From the NCBI RefSeq assembly GCF_038004425.1, contig NZ_JBBORC010000001.1:2147001-2211000 (forward strand): 64,000 nucleotides of DNA, read 5' to 3'. Numbering within the stretch: position 1 is the first letter of the stretch; the number at the start of each line of letters is the position of its first letter. The DNA comes from Solibacillus sp. FSL W7-1464. Lineage in GTDB: Bacteria; Bacillota; Bacilli; Bacillales_A; Planococcaceae. The translations under genes were made by a program, and so were the position numbers. This document shows, piece after piece, positions 55,065 to 62,191 of this stretch. Below the pieces are notes generated by a model. The model had not been told where the DNA came from, searched no databases, and saw nothing but the letters and a program-made list of their open reading frames with translations.

Positions 55065-55094
55065 CTATTTTCATCTTCTTTCAATTTAATAGAA

Positions 55095-55195
55095 AAGCGG
55101 GGAACGCTCACTTAACCCTGACACAAGTTGGAGACTCTGACATGGAGGCGGATTTGCCTCCATCGGGAGAGCCGAAGCGCATGGCGGTGCTGGCA
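55095..55195 (-). ncRNA. GC-rich structured leader element of unknown class
   Basis: About 100 bases are clearly richer in GC than the surroundings. They contain a perfect hairpin (ATGGAGGC 55142-55149, loop GGATTT, GCCTCCAT 55156-55163), possible outer pairing CTCT (55134-55137) with AGAG (55168-55171), and on the minus strand a short AGCG/CGCT hairpin (55096-55108) followed by TTTT. It lies in the 5' leader of the MFS-TetR unit, downstream of the operators. It could be a structured regulatory RNA or the relic of an inserted repeat; I cannot assign it to a known class. Confidence 0.4.
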
Positions 55196-55307
55196 TTTAC
55201 TATATAATTTGAAAATATGGTAAAGATGATAGATGTTCTACCCCCACTATTTCGGATTAAATTTTTGATTTGGCAAACTAACTATTCATCTAGAACCACA
55301 CTTATTA

Positions 55308-55352
55308 ACTAACCGGTTAGTATTACTACTGCATAATAACTGACCAGTTAGT
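55308..55352 (-). promoter_or_regulatory. Tandem palindromic operators, probable TetR sites
   Basis: ACTAACCGGTTAGT (55308-55321) is a perfect 14-base palindrome. ACTGACCAGTTAGT (55339-55352) is the same site with two changes, 31 bases away, about three helical turns. The second overlaps a possible promoter (minus strand TTAACA, 15 bases, TATTAT). Size and symmetry are typical of TetR operators, and the only TetR gene of the cluster is its last gene. Confidence 0.65.
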
Positions 55353-55387
55353 ATGTTAAAGAAATAAATGAGTAGAAGCTTCCTTAA

Positions 55388-56554
55388 TTAAAGTAACTCT
55401 CCAACTTTTGCATGTCCTTTCAGTAAATTTCTTGCAATCGTTCTGCGCTGAATTTCATCTGTCCCTTCGAAAATTCGATATAATCTTAATTCTCTATACC
55501 AGCGTTCAATCGGTAATTCCTTTGTATATCCCATTCCACCATGGATTTGAAGTACACGATCGACCACTTGATTTGCCATGATTGCGCCATTTAGTTTTGC
55601 CATAGATGATTGGTGACGTGGATCCATACCATTTTCAGCCATCCACGCTGCTCTCAATACGATCCATTTTGCTGCTTCGATTTCAACTGCTGAATCTGCA
55701 ACCATCCATTGGATTGCTTGACGCTCTGCTATAGGTTTACCAAAAGTAACTCGTGTTTTTGAATAGTCGATGGCCATTTGTAATAAGCGTTCTGCAGCAC
55801 CGATTGCACCAGCAGGAATCATATATCTTCCTTGACCTATCCACTGCATGCCTAAATTAAAACCTTGACCCAGTTCTCCTAAAATATTTTCTTCAGGAAC
55901 ACGAACGTTATCAAATACTAATGTGGCTGGTCCCCATTCGCCCATTGTATAAATATATTCCGACTTCCAACCCATTTCTTTATCTACAAGGAAACAAGTT
56001 ACTCCGCCATTCGCGCCTTTCTCTTTATCTGTCACTGCAAATACCATGGCAAAGTCTGCTTCATTTCCATTTGTAATAAATACTTTCTCACCATTTAACA
56101 CCCAATGGTCGCCATCTTTAACCGCTTTCATTTGAATGCCTCTTGCATCTGATCCCGCATCGGGTTCGGTTAAAGCAAAGCAAGAACGTCTTTCCCCATT
56201 AATGGTAGGTATTAAATATTTCTGTTTCTGTTCTTCGTTACATAAATAAAGGATATTATCAGCAGAACCGCCAAAGTTGAACGGTACAAAAGTTCTTCCT
56301 AATTCCATTGCTATTAACACTGACATAATTGGTCCTAAATTTGCCCCACCGTATTCCTCAGGAGTATTAATGCCCCAAAATCCAATTGCCTTTGCCTTTT
56401 CTCTTAATTCTTTTATTTTTTCATTAGAGATACCAGGTCTGCCTTCCCTTTCATTTTTTAATACTTCTTGCTCCAAAGGCTTCAATTCTTTATTCACAAA
56501 ATCTCTTACTGTTTTTTGAATCATTTTTTGTTCATCATTAAGCGTAAAATCCAT
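55388..56554 (-). CDS. Acyl-CoA dehydrogenase
   Basis: 388 residues. All family features are visible: CFALTEPDAGSDARGI (flavin/substrate region), ITNGNEADFAMVFA, GGMGYTKELPIERWYRELRL and the catalytic Glu in RIFEGTDEIQRR. It introduces the trans-2 double bond in the acyl-CoA. AAGGAG precedes ATG 56554. It is upstream of the operator-controlled unit and may have its own promoter with a cre-like site at 56677-56690. Confidence 0.92.
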   Translation of the reverse strand: MDFTLNDEQKMIQKTVRDFVNKELKPLEQEVLKNEREGRPGISNEKIKELREKAKAIGFWGINTPEEYGGANLGPIMSVLIAMELGRTFVPFNFGGSADNILYLCNEEQKQKYLIPTINGERRSCFALTEPDAGSDARGIQMKAVKDGDHWVLNGEKVFITNGNEADFAMVFAVTDKEKGANGGVTCFLVDKEMGWKSEYIYTMGEWGPATLVFDNVRVPEENILGELGQGFNLGMQWIGQGRYMIPAGAIGAAERLLQMAIDYSKTRVTFGKPIAERQAIQWMVADSAVEIEAAKWIVLRAAWMAENGMDPRHQSSMAKLNGAIMANQVVDRVLQIHGGMGYTKELPIERWYRELRLYRIFEGTDEIQRRTIARNLLKGHAKVGELL

Positions 56555-56676
56555 TCATAACATCTCCTTGTAAATGTAATTATTTGAGTACGAAATTGTT
56601 AAGTAATATTCACAATTTTATAGAATACTCAGTTACAACACGTTATGAATCTAACAGTTTATATATGCGAAAAATT

Positions 56677-56690
56677 TTTAAGCGCTTTCA
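56677..56690 (-). promoter_or_regulatory. cre-like site upstream of the acyl-CoA dehydrogenase gene
   Basis: On the minus strand TGAAAGCGCTTAAA matches TGWAANCGNTNWCA with one mismatch, about 120 bases before ATG 56554. CcpA control would keep the pathway off on preferred sugars. Confidence 0.45.
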
Positions 56691-56827
56691 TTTTATAAAG
56701 AATAGTTTTTAAATCAAAAAAAAAGAAACCCAAAAGAATGAAAACTTTCGGGTGTCTTAACAGCTTTCGTATGAAATTGTTTTTGTTCGAAGCTTTGGAA
56801 ATTTGCTCTTTAAATACGTATAAATAT

Positions 56828-57601
56828 TTATTTAAACTTCACAATCCAACGTAATGTATCTTCACCAAAATCCGTCATTGTGTATAAATAATTTTCCTTT
56901 TGCCACTTCGCCATTGTACCGGTTTGCTCGGCATCGACATGTAAAGTACCATAATCTTTTGGTACCGGAAGCATGTTCGTTTCTAAAAATTCGACTGTTT
57001 CCTTTGCTGTGTTCAAGCTTTCTTCGGCTTTTTCCGTCAATGACCGTGCAATAATTGCCCAACGCCCTTCATTCCAGCTGGTAAATAAAGAGCCTGCACC
57101 GGCATCCTGGTAACCTGTAATTCCATAGCCTAAATCGACAGCTTGCCCACTATCGAAAACGGTTTGGTCAATCTCTTCGCTCGCCAATTCCTTTGTATTA
57201 TACTCGGTAATCGTTAATTGGCCGATGTAAGTCCCCTCTTGCTCAATGGTCTTATCGTTTATCGCCAGTTTAGATGGAGTTTCATAGAAATTAAATGTCA
57301 AGACATCATTATCAGTCGATGTAATCGCAGTTAAATAGCTGCCCTTTGTTACGGGAAAATCGGTTGGCATTTCAACATTCCAATTGCTTGGAATCATACG
57401 TTGAAAATCTTCAGTCGTTGCAGAAACCTCCTCTTCCGATTGACTCGAATCCGGTTCTTCCTTACTCGGGGAATTTGTTGTTTCTGCTTCACTGGACTTT
57501 GAATCTTCTGCAGTATCCGGATCGGCGGTTGCACTATTATTTGTCTCCTCACATGCTGCCAGCAGAAAAAGGCTTAAGATAAATGGTACATATTTTTTCA
57601 A
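56828..57601 (-). CDS. Lipoprotein of unknown function
   Basis: 257 residues. The signal ends in the lipobox LLAAC, followed by a long Ser/Glu/Thr/Asp-rich linker (about 18-60) and a globular domain with no family I recognise. TTG 57601 is used because GAGGAG lies seven bases upstream; the annotation start at 57643 lacks an SD. Monocistronic. Confidence 0.7.
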   Translation of the reverse strand: MKKYVPFILSLFLLAACEETNNSATADPDTAEDSKSSEAETTNSPSKEEPDSSQSEEEVSATTEDFQRMIPSNWNVEMPTDFPVTKGSYLTAITSTDNDVLTFNFYETPSKLAINDKTIEQEGTYIGQLTITEYNTKELASEEIDQTVFDSGQAVDLGYGITGYQDAGAGSLFTSWNEGRWAIIARSLTEKAEESLNTAKETVEFLETNMLPVPKDYGTLHVDAEQTGTMAKWQKENYLYTMTDFGEDTLRWIVKFK

Positions 57602-57687
57602 GGCCCCACTCCTCAAGTTTGTCTTGTATAAAGTATCATACATTTTTCAAAATACATGTTCAAATGATGGATAGCCCTGCACCACAT

Positions 57688-57722
57688 AAAAAAGCGCTGA
57701 TTCCATTACAGAATCGCGCTGC
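57688..57722 (-). terminator. Terminator of the DUF2500 gene (repeat family)
   Basis: AGCGCTGATTC (57693-57703) pairs with GAATCGCGCT (57711-57720) with one bulge; A-rich on the left (T tail on the minus strand). Nearly the same hairpin as at 19047 and 61455. Confidence 0.75.
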
Positions 57723-57757
57723 TTATTATTGTAGGTTCAGTAAAATGGCGTCGAGTG

Positions 57758-58147
57758 CTACACGCGAGTAAAATCAAGATATCTTGTTCCTTGGAAAGTC
57801 AACTTGCCGATATCCCCTTCTGCAAGCATCCCGTACTCCTTCCCCGAAACATGGAACTCCGACCGGTCCCCACTCTCAAACTCAAAAGTAATAAAGTAAT
57901 CAGTAGAGGTACTGTGCGAGTGGTGGTTATTATCATGATGGTGATGGGTATGTCTCGTTACATTTGTTCGTTTAACTTTCACGATGGCCGGCACTGTCAG
58001 GCGAGGTGAGTTCTCATTTTCCTTCCATTGCTTGAATCCACTGAATAGACTCCCGATTATTGAGATAAATATGATAATAAAAATAAGTGCGATGAATATT
58101 GGTCCGAAATCAAATAGCCAATCCCCACTTCCTGGCATGTCATACAT
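57758..58147 (-). CDS. DUF2500 membrane protein with a His-rich loop
   Basis: 129 residues: one N-terminal helix (about 14-35), then VPAIVKVKRTNVTRHTHHHH and a beta-rich domain (DYFITFEFESGDRSEFHVSG), the DUF2500 pattern (function unknown). The HTHHHHDNNHHSHS stretch contains eight His and could bind metal. AAGGGGG lies before ATG 58147. Confidence 0.78.
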   Translation of the reverse strand: MYDMPGSGDWLFDFGPIFIALIFIIIFISIIGSLFSGFKQWKENENSPRLTVPAIVKVKRTNVTRHTHHHHDNNHHSHSTSTDYFITFEFESGDRSEFHVSGKEYGMLAEGDIGKLTFQGTRYLDFTRV

Positions 58148-58542
58148 GATATAACCCCCTTGCTATGATAATTAAATTATACGGATAAAATGGTAAAAAG
58201 TTTCAGATTGATGACCTCCTAAAACCTCCATCTAAATTACTTTTCTTTCGTTCCTAAACTTAGATTTAGCAAACAAAAGATGGATAAATGCTATTCTAAA
58301 GTATTAATTTTATTTCCGGAAAACTATTATTCAGCAACAATAAATAATTAGAAAATTTAGATTTTTTTATTTACAGTTGAATTTTTATAATGTAATATCT
58401 TAAATGTAAACAAAACTAACATAAAAACCCAATTTTCTTAAAATTTTTTTTGTTATTAGGTGCTTTATGTTAATTAATATAACATAGGAGGTGTTCGTTT
58501 TTTATTCGATAGTTATATCACACTAATAACGGGGGAATGTAT
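58148..58542 (+). other. Long leader/intergenic region before the asparaginase gene
   Basis: AT-rich, no gene. TATGTTA (58466-58472) and TAACATA (58480-58486) form an inverted repeat immediately followed by an SD-like AGGAGGTG (58487-58494) that has no ATG, GTG or TTG at a suitable distance. Confidence 0.5.
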
Positions 58543-59628
58543 ATGAAGAAAAATAATATTTTAAAATTATTTATTGCCTTAGCATTAATGCTATCACTTG
58601 TTGGCTTTTCTGCACCGAGCTTTTCTTTGGCTAATACATCAAACAAAGAATTACCGAACATTAAAATTTTAGCGACAGGTGGTACAATTGCATCCAGAGC
58701 TGAATCTGAAACGGATACATCAAATTATTCAGTAGCAGATGGTATTCAAAGTTTAATTGATGCGGTCCCGGCAATAAAAGACATTGCAAATGTTAGTGGC
58801 GAACAACTATTTAATATTGTTAGTTCGGGTATTACAGATGAACACCGTTTAATATTGGCTAAACGTATTAATACATTATTGGCTCAAGACGATGTAGATG
58901 GCATTGTTGTTACACATGGTACAGATACACTTGAGCAAACGGCTTACTTTTTAAACCTAGTTGTAAAAAGTAATAAGCCTGTAGTAGTCGTCGGCGCAAT
59001 GCGTCCCGCATCAGCAATTAGTGCAGATGGTCCACTTAATTTATATAATGCAGTTAAAGTTGCCGGTGACAAAAAGTCGGTTGGCAAAGGGGCATTAATC
59101 GTTATGAATGATCGTATTGGTGCTGCTCGTTTCATTAACAAAAACAACTACTGGGCAGTCGATACATTTAAAGCTACAGAACAAGGGTTCATTGGTGATA
59201 TTGTAGCTGGAAAAGTAAGATACTACCAAGAATCTTTATTAAAACATACGTATAAATCAGAGTTTGATATTATGAATTTAGATGAGCTGCCTAAAGTAGA
59301 TATAATCTATGGATCTTATGGACAAAGTGATGCATCCATGTTTAATGCAGCAGTAAGTTCAGGTACTAAAGGAATTGTACTGGCGGGGTCAGTTCTCGGT
59401 GATCTTAGCGATCGTTTAGCTTCGTATGCGAAGCTTGGTGCTGATAAATCAAATGGTGGAGTAGTTGTTAGTTCGTTTTACCAAGCGAATGGCCACTCTT
59501 TATATGAAAATGCGGATCAAGTAGAAAGTAATACATTAAATCCACATAAGTCTCGTATTTTACTTCAATTGGCTTTAACAAAAACAACGGATATGGAAGA
59601 AATCCAAAAATTCTTTGATGAATATTAA
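58543..59628 (+). CDS. Secreted type II L-asparaginase
   Basis: 361 residues. A signal peptide (about 1-30, KLFIALALMLSLVGFSAPSF) is followed by the enzyme: ILATGGTIASR with the catalytic Thr, GIVVTHGTDTLEQTAYF with the second Thr and Asp, and GAMRPASAISADGPLNLYNAV. It hydrolyses Asn to Asp and ammonia outside the cell. There is no lipobox Cys, unlike Bacillus subtilis AnsZ. ATG 58543 lies seven bases after GGGGG; ATG 58537 overlaps the SD. Confidence 0.92.
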   Translation: MKKNNILKLFIALALMLSLVGFSAPSFSLANTSNKELPNIKILATGGTIASRAESETDTSNYSVADGIQSLIDAVPAIKDIANVSGEQLFNIVSSGITDEHRLILAKRINTLLAQDDVDGIVVTHGTDTLEQTAYFLNLVVKSNKPVVVVGAMRPASAISADGPLNLYNAVKVAGDKKSVGKGALIVMNDRIGAARFINKNNYWAVDTFKATEQGFIGDIVAGKVRYYQESLLKHTYKSEFDIMNLDELPKVDIIYGSYGQSDASMFNAAVSSGTKGIVLAGSVLGDLSDRLASYAKLGADKSNGGVVVSSFYQANGHSLYENADQVESNTLNPHKSRILLQLALTKTTDMEEIQKFFDEY

Positions 59629-59687
59629 GAGGAAATGTGAGGTAAAAAGAAAATTTATAAAATATAAGTATCAGTGAAAATACGTTA

Positions 59688-59748
59688 TTAACTCCCTATT
59701 TTTTAGACTAGCAATAAATCATCAGTCTATCAGATAGGGAGTTTTTAC
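59688..59748. terminator. Terminator of the asparaginase gene
   Basis: AACTCCCTAT (59690-59699) pairs with ATAGGGAGTT (59734-59743), with an inner AGACT/AGTCT stem and a T run. Confidence 0.8.
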
Positions 59749-60314
59749 TATACTAAATGAATCGACGCTATCGGTTCATATTTCGGTGTATTTTCTACGT
59801 TTGATTTATAAAGGACGATTTCATTTACTTCAAAAGATAAAACCTTTTCTTTAAAAGGGTTTTGCCTGACTAAGTTTTCCGCTTTGAAATCTTCATTAGC
59901 TCCCCATTTTCTTGCCAATGTAATATGCGGATGATAAGGACGCGTTTCTAACTTAAACCCTTCAGCAAGACAAGTTTGATGAACAATTTCCTGAATTTCA
60001 TTTAATGCATCTGTTTCACTTACTGCACCCCAAAATATACGAGGTGATTTTTGAGCTCCGAACACACCCAGTCCTTCAATGTCCAGCATACAAGCTTTTT
60101 GATTTTTTATGGCCTCTCCAACCGCTTCGATAACGGATGAAAGTTGCTTCGGATTGACCGCCCCCAGGAATGCAAGCGTTATATGATAATCATTTAAATC
60201 CACCCAACGCTTAAACTGGAATATTGGTTTAATTCGTGTCAGTTCCTCGTAAATGGTTTGTTTTACTCCATCCGGAATCCGAACCGCCCAAAAATAGTGC
60301 GCCACTCTTTCCAT
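59748..60314 (-). CDS. thpR: RNA 2',3'-cyclic phosphodiesterase (LigT/ThpR family)
   Basis: 188 residues of the 2H phosphoesterase fold. Both catalytic HxTL motifs are present: DYHITLAFLG (about residues 42-51) and HPHITLARKW (about 128-137). It opens RNA 2',3'-cyclic phosphates. ATG 60314 has GAGGTG seven bases upstream; the frame open to 60410 has no SD. Confidence 0.88.
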   Translation of the reverse strand: MERVAHYFWAVRIPDGVKQTIYEELTRIKPIFQFKRWVDLNDYHITLAFLGAVNPKQLSSVIEAVGEAIKNQKACMLDIEGLGVFGAQKSPRIFWGAVSETDALNEIQEIVHQTCLAEGFKLETRPYHPHITLARKWGANEDFKAENLVRQNPFKEKVLSFEVNEIVLYKSNVENTPKYEPIASIHLV

Positions 60315-60436
60315 ATTCTTCACCTCTTCTATAACAGAATTGACATTATTAAATAAACTAATACAAATACAAATACAATGATGATATGTAATTATATCTC
60401 CAAAGGACATCTAAGCCAAAAATAACTTTTTATCAT

Positions 60437-60473
60437 TTTTAAAAAAGACGCGTTCCTTTTATTGAACTGCGCC
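60437..60473 (-). terminator. Terminator of the 54-aa membrane protein gene
   Basis: GACGCGTTC (60447-60455) pairs with GAACTGCGCC (60464-60473) with bulges; T run on the minus strand. It may be a diverged member of the repeated terminator family. Confidence 0.5.
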
Positions 60474-60506
60474 TGTTGATTATTAAATACAAATTACCAC
60501 TTTCAA

Positions 60507-60674
60507 TTACTGAAGCCTCTGTCTTGAGGATGGTATTCTGCTAACCTTTACAGCAATGTACAAAATCAAGCCAAATGCAATCCCACCCAGTAGAATTAAA
60601 CCAAACTCAGCAAGCGCCATCACCAATATAGCCGTAATGATTATTCCTAATATAATAAATAAAAATATTTGCAT
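60507..60674 (-). CDS. Small membrane protein (55 aa)
   Basis: Two hydrophobic helices (MQIFLFIILGIIITAILVMA and LILLGGIAFGLILYIAV) and a basic tail. No family recognised. AAGGGG lies eight bases before ATG 60674; the start at 60698 is less well placed. Confidence 0.6.
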   Translation of the reverse strand: MQIFLFIILGIIITAILVMALAEFGLILLGGIAFGLILYIAVKVSRIPSSRQRLQ

Positions 60675-60765
60675 TATGTTTTCCCCTTTCAAAATCACCT
60701 GTGTCTTAGTTTAAGAATGGTTAGGTGCAATTAGCACATATTATGTTGGGTATATGACAGATTCA

Positions 60766-61137
60766 TTAAATCCGTTTCGAATAATAAATCATCGTTAGAG
60801 GAATGGAAGTAACCATAATACAAAATAAAACCGTTAAAACTTCTGATCCACTTAAAGTATCAGCTACTGTAATAAATAGCAGTGTAATTGTTGCAAACAG
60901 CGTAAAATAGTTTGCTGTCATACTTTTTCCTATAATTTCTTTTGTACGCTCATCTTTCGGAAATAAATGTGGTGATAAATAAGCCATCATTAATGCACCT
61001 GTTCCTAAGAAAAATGTCATTACACCTACTGGAAATTCACCTCTTGCAATATAAGGGTAATTAATATAAATACCTAATGGAACCATGATAATTCCTAAAA
61101 ATAAGTATGATAGTTGATTCTTTCGAGCTTCTTTCAT
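60766..61137 (-). CDS. Four-helix membrane protein paired with an XRE regulator
   Basis: 123 residues with four helices (about 10-30, 37-55, 74-92, 98-118). Its ATG overlaps the stop of the small XRE regulator gene (ATGA, 61134-61137), so it is translationally coupled. Small multi-helix proteins next to short XRE regulators are common in Bacillales and their function is usually unknown. Confidence 0.72.
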   Translation of the reverse strand: MKEARKNQLSYLFLGIIMVPLGIYINYPYIARGEFPVGVMTFFLGTGALMMAYLSPHLFPKDERTKEIIGKSMTANYFTLFATITLLFITVADTLSGSEVLTVLFCIMVTSIPLTMIYYSKRI

Positions 61138-61337
61138 TCAGTTTCCCCCTCATAAATAAATATATCTTCAATCTTACAATTAAAAATTTCTGCCAATTTA
61201 AATGCTAAAATAATCGAAGGATTATATTTTTCCTTTTCCAGTGAAATAATAGTTTGTCTAGAGACAGAAAGCTTTTCTGCCAACTGGTCTTGTGTCATAC
61301 TGCGTTGAGCCCGTAAAACCTTAATATTATTTTTAAT
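61134..61337 (-). CDS. Small XRE-family regulator with an apparent ATT start
   Basis: 67-68 residues. KVLRAQRSMTQDQLAEKLSV followed by SRQTIISLEKEKYNPSIILA is a complete HTH of the short XRE type, ending KIEDIFIYEGE. The expected N-terminus (IKNNIKVLRAQ) is in frame, but the codon there is ATT: GAGGGGG is followed by ATT at 61340 and 61337, with an in-frame TGA at 61350. The only ATG (61298) would cut into helix 1 of the HTH. Either ATT is used as a rare start, or an ATG has mutated. Not found by a standard ORF search for this reason. Confidence 0.72.
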   Translation of the reverse strand: MKNNIKVLRAQRSMTQDQLAEKLSVSRQTIISLEKEKYNPSIILAFKLAEIFNCKIEDIFIYEGETE

Positions 61338-61354
61338 AATAAATCCCCCTCACA

Positions 61355-61393
61355 TGTAAAGTAAGTTTTACTTAAAGTAAAGTTTACTTTACA
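61355..61393 (-). promoter_or_regulatory. Operator array upstream of the XRE gene
   Basis: TGTAAAGTAA (61355-61364) and TTACTTTACA (61384-61393) are perfect complements, and between them TTTACTTAAAGTAAA is itself palindromic around a central A. Four AGTAAA/TTTACT half-sites therefore lie in 39 bases just before the regulator's SD, suggesting cooperative autoregulation. Confidence 0.6.
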
Positions 61394-61450
61394 TATTTCT
61401 GAATTGCAAGTCATCAAAAAATATCTACTTTCATCTCAACAACTAAATAA

Positions 61451-61488
61451 AAACAAGCGCTGATTCTTATAACAGAATCGCGCTTACT
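61451..61488 (-). terminator. Terminator of the deaminase gene (repeat family)
   Basis: AAGCGCTGATTCT (61455-61467) pairs with AGAATCGCGCTT (61474-61485) with one bulge; A-rich on the left (T tail on the minus strand, imperfect). Same hairpin as at 19047 and 57692. Confidence 0.65.
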
Positions 61489-61519
61489 TAACACCCTATT
61501 GACCTTCTCCATTTTTTAT

Positions 61520-62002
61520 TCATCGTTTTATTTTATGAAACTGACGATGGAGTTGTCGAACTTCCTCCGCTAGTTCAGGAACAGGACCATCTACAATTGC
61601 ATCATTAATAACTTCTTGAATAGACAAATTGCGTACTCGTGAAGGGGCTTGGCCCAATTCTGCCAGCCATTTTGCCAATTGTTTAGATGAACTTGCATAA
61701 ACAATCCTTCCTAAACCAACCCAACCGTGGGCTGCGGCGCACATCGGACAATGTTCCCCGGAAGTATATACGGTCGCCTTACTTCTTTCTTCAGGTTCCA
61801 TATTATTTGCTGCCCATCGCGCTATTGCAAACTCGGGATGCTGTGTATGGTCACCGCCTGCCACATGATTATGATCTTCAAAAAGCACTTCTCCCTCTGC
61901 GGAAACAAGTACTGATCCAAATGGCTCGTCACCTTTCTCAAGCGCAATTTTTGCTAATTCTACACAACGTTGTAAGTGCTTTAAATCGATATTATTTATC
62001 AT
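61520..62002 (-). CDS. Nucleoside/guanine deaminase-type enzyme
   Basis: 160 residues of the CDA fold. Zinc ligands and catalytic Glu are in THQHPE-like (QHPEFA) and SGEHCPMCAAA (the usual PCxxC, here with CPMC). Such enzymes deaminate free or linked bases; the substrate is unknown. AGGAGG lies before ATG 62002. Confidence 0.82.
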   Translation of the reverse strand: MINNIDLKHLQRCVELAKIALEKGDEPFGSVLVSAEGEVLFEDHNHVAGGDHTQHPEFAIARWAANNMEPEERSKATVYTSGEHCPMCAAAHGWVGLGRIVYASSSKQLAKWLAELGQAPSRVRNLSIQEVINDAIVDGPVPELAEEVRQLHRQFHKIKR

Positions 62003-62122
62003 ATTAGTATCCTCCTCAACCTGTAAGCAGAAGCCTTTGCAACCATTATTATAACAGAATTATCAGACTGTTTTATGTCCTTAATTTCAGCTACTCCACT
62101 ACTGACCTTAAAGATTTATATG

Positions 62123-62150
62123 AAATTGACTATTTTAATATGGTCAATTT
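62123..62150 (+). promoter_or_regulatory. Possible operator before pdxS
   Basis: AAATTGAC (62123-62130) and GTCAATTT (62143-62150) are a perfect inverted repeat with centres 20 bases apart, about two helical turns, just upstream of a possible -10 (TATACT) and about 40 bases before the SD of pdxS. Confidence 0.5.
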
Positions 62151-62191
62151 TCATTATACTAAGAGTCATTACAGGAATGGAGGTTATTTAC

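Larger units (their letters stand above)
55065..55387 (-). other. Leader region of the MFS-to-TetR transcription unit
   Basis: The region holds the tandem palindromes (55308-55352), an AT-rich stretch, and a GC-rich structured island (55095-55195). I see no gene. Confidence 0.6.

Noticed and set aside
55095-55195. GC-rich island as a known riboswitch or a tRNA
   Set aside because: None of the conserved cores of the purine, SAM, TPP, FMN or T-box classes and no cloverleaf; kept only as an unclassified element.
60315-60410. N-terminal extension of the cyclic phosphodiesterase
   Set aside because: No SD; the family N-terminus begins at ATG 60314 behind GAGGTG.
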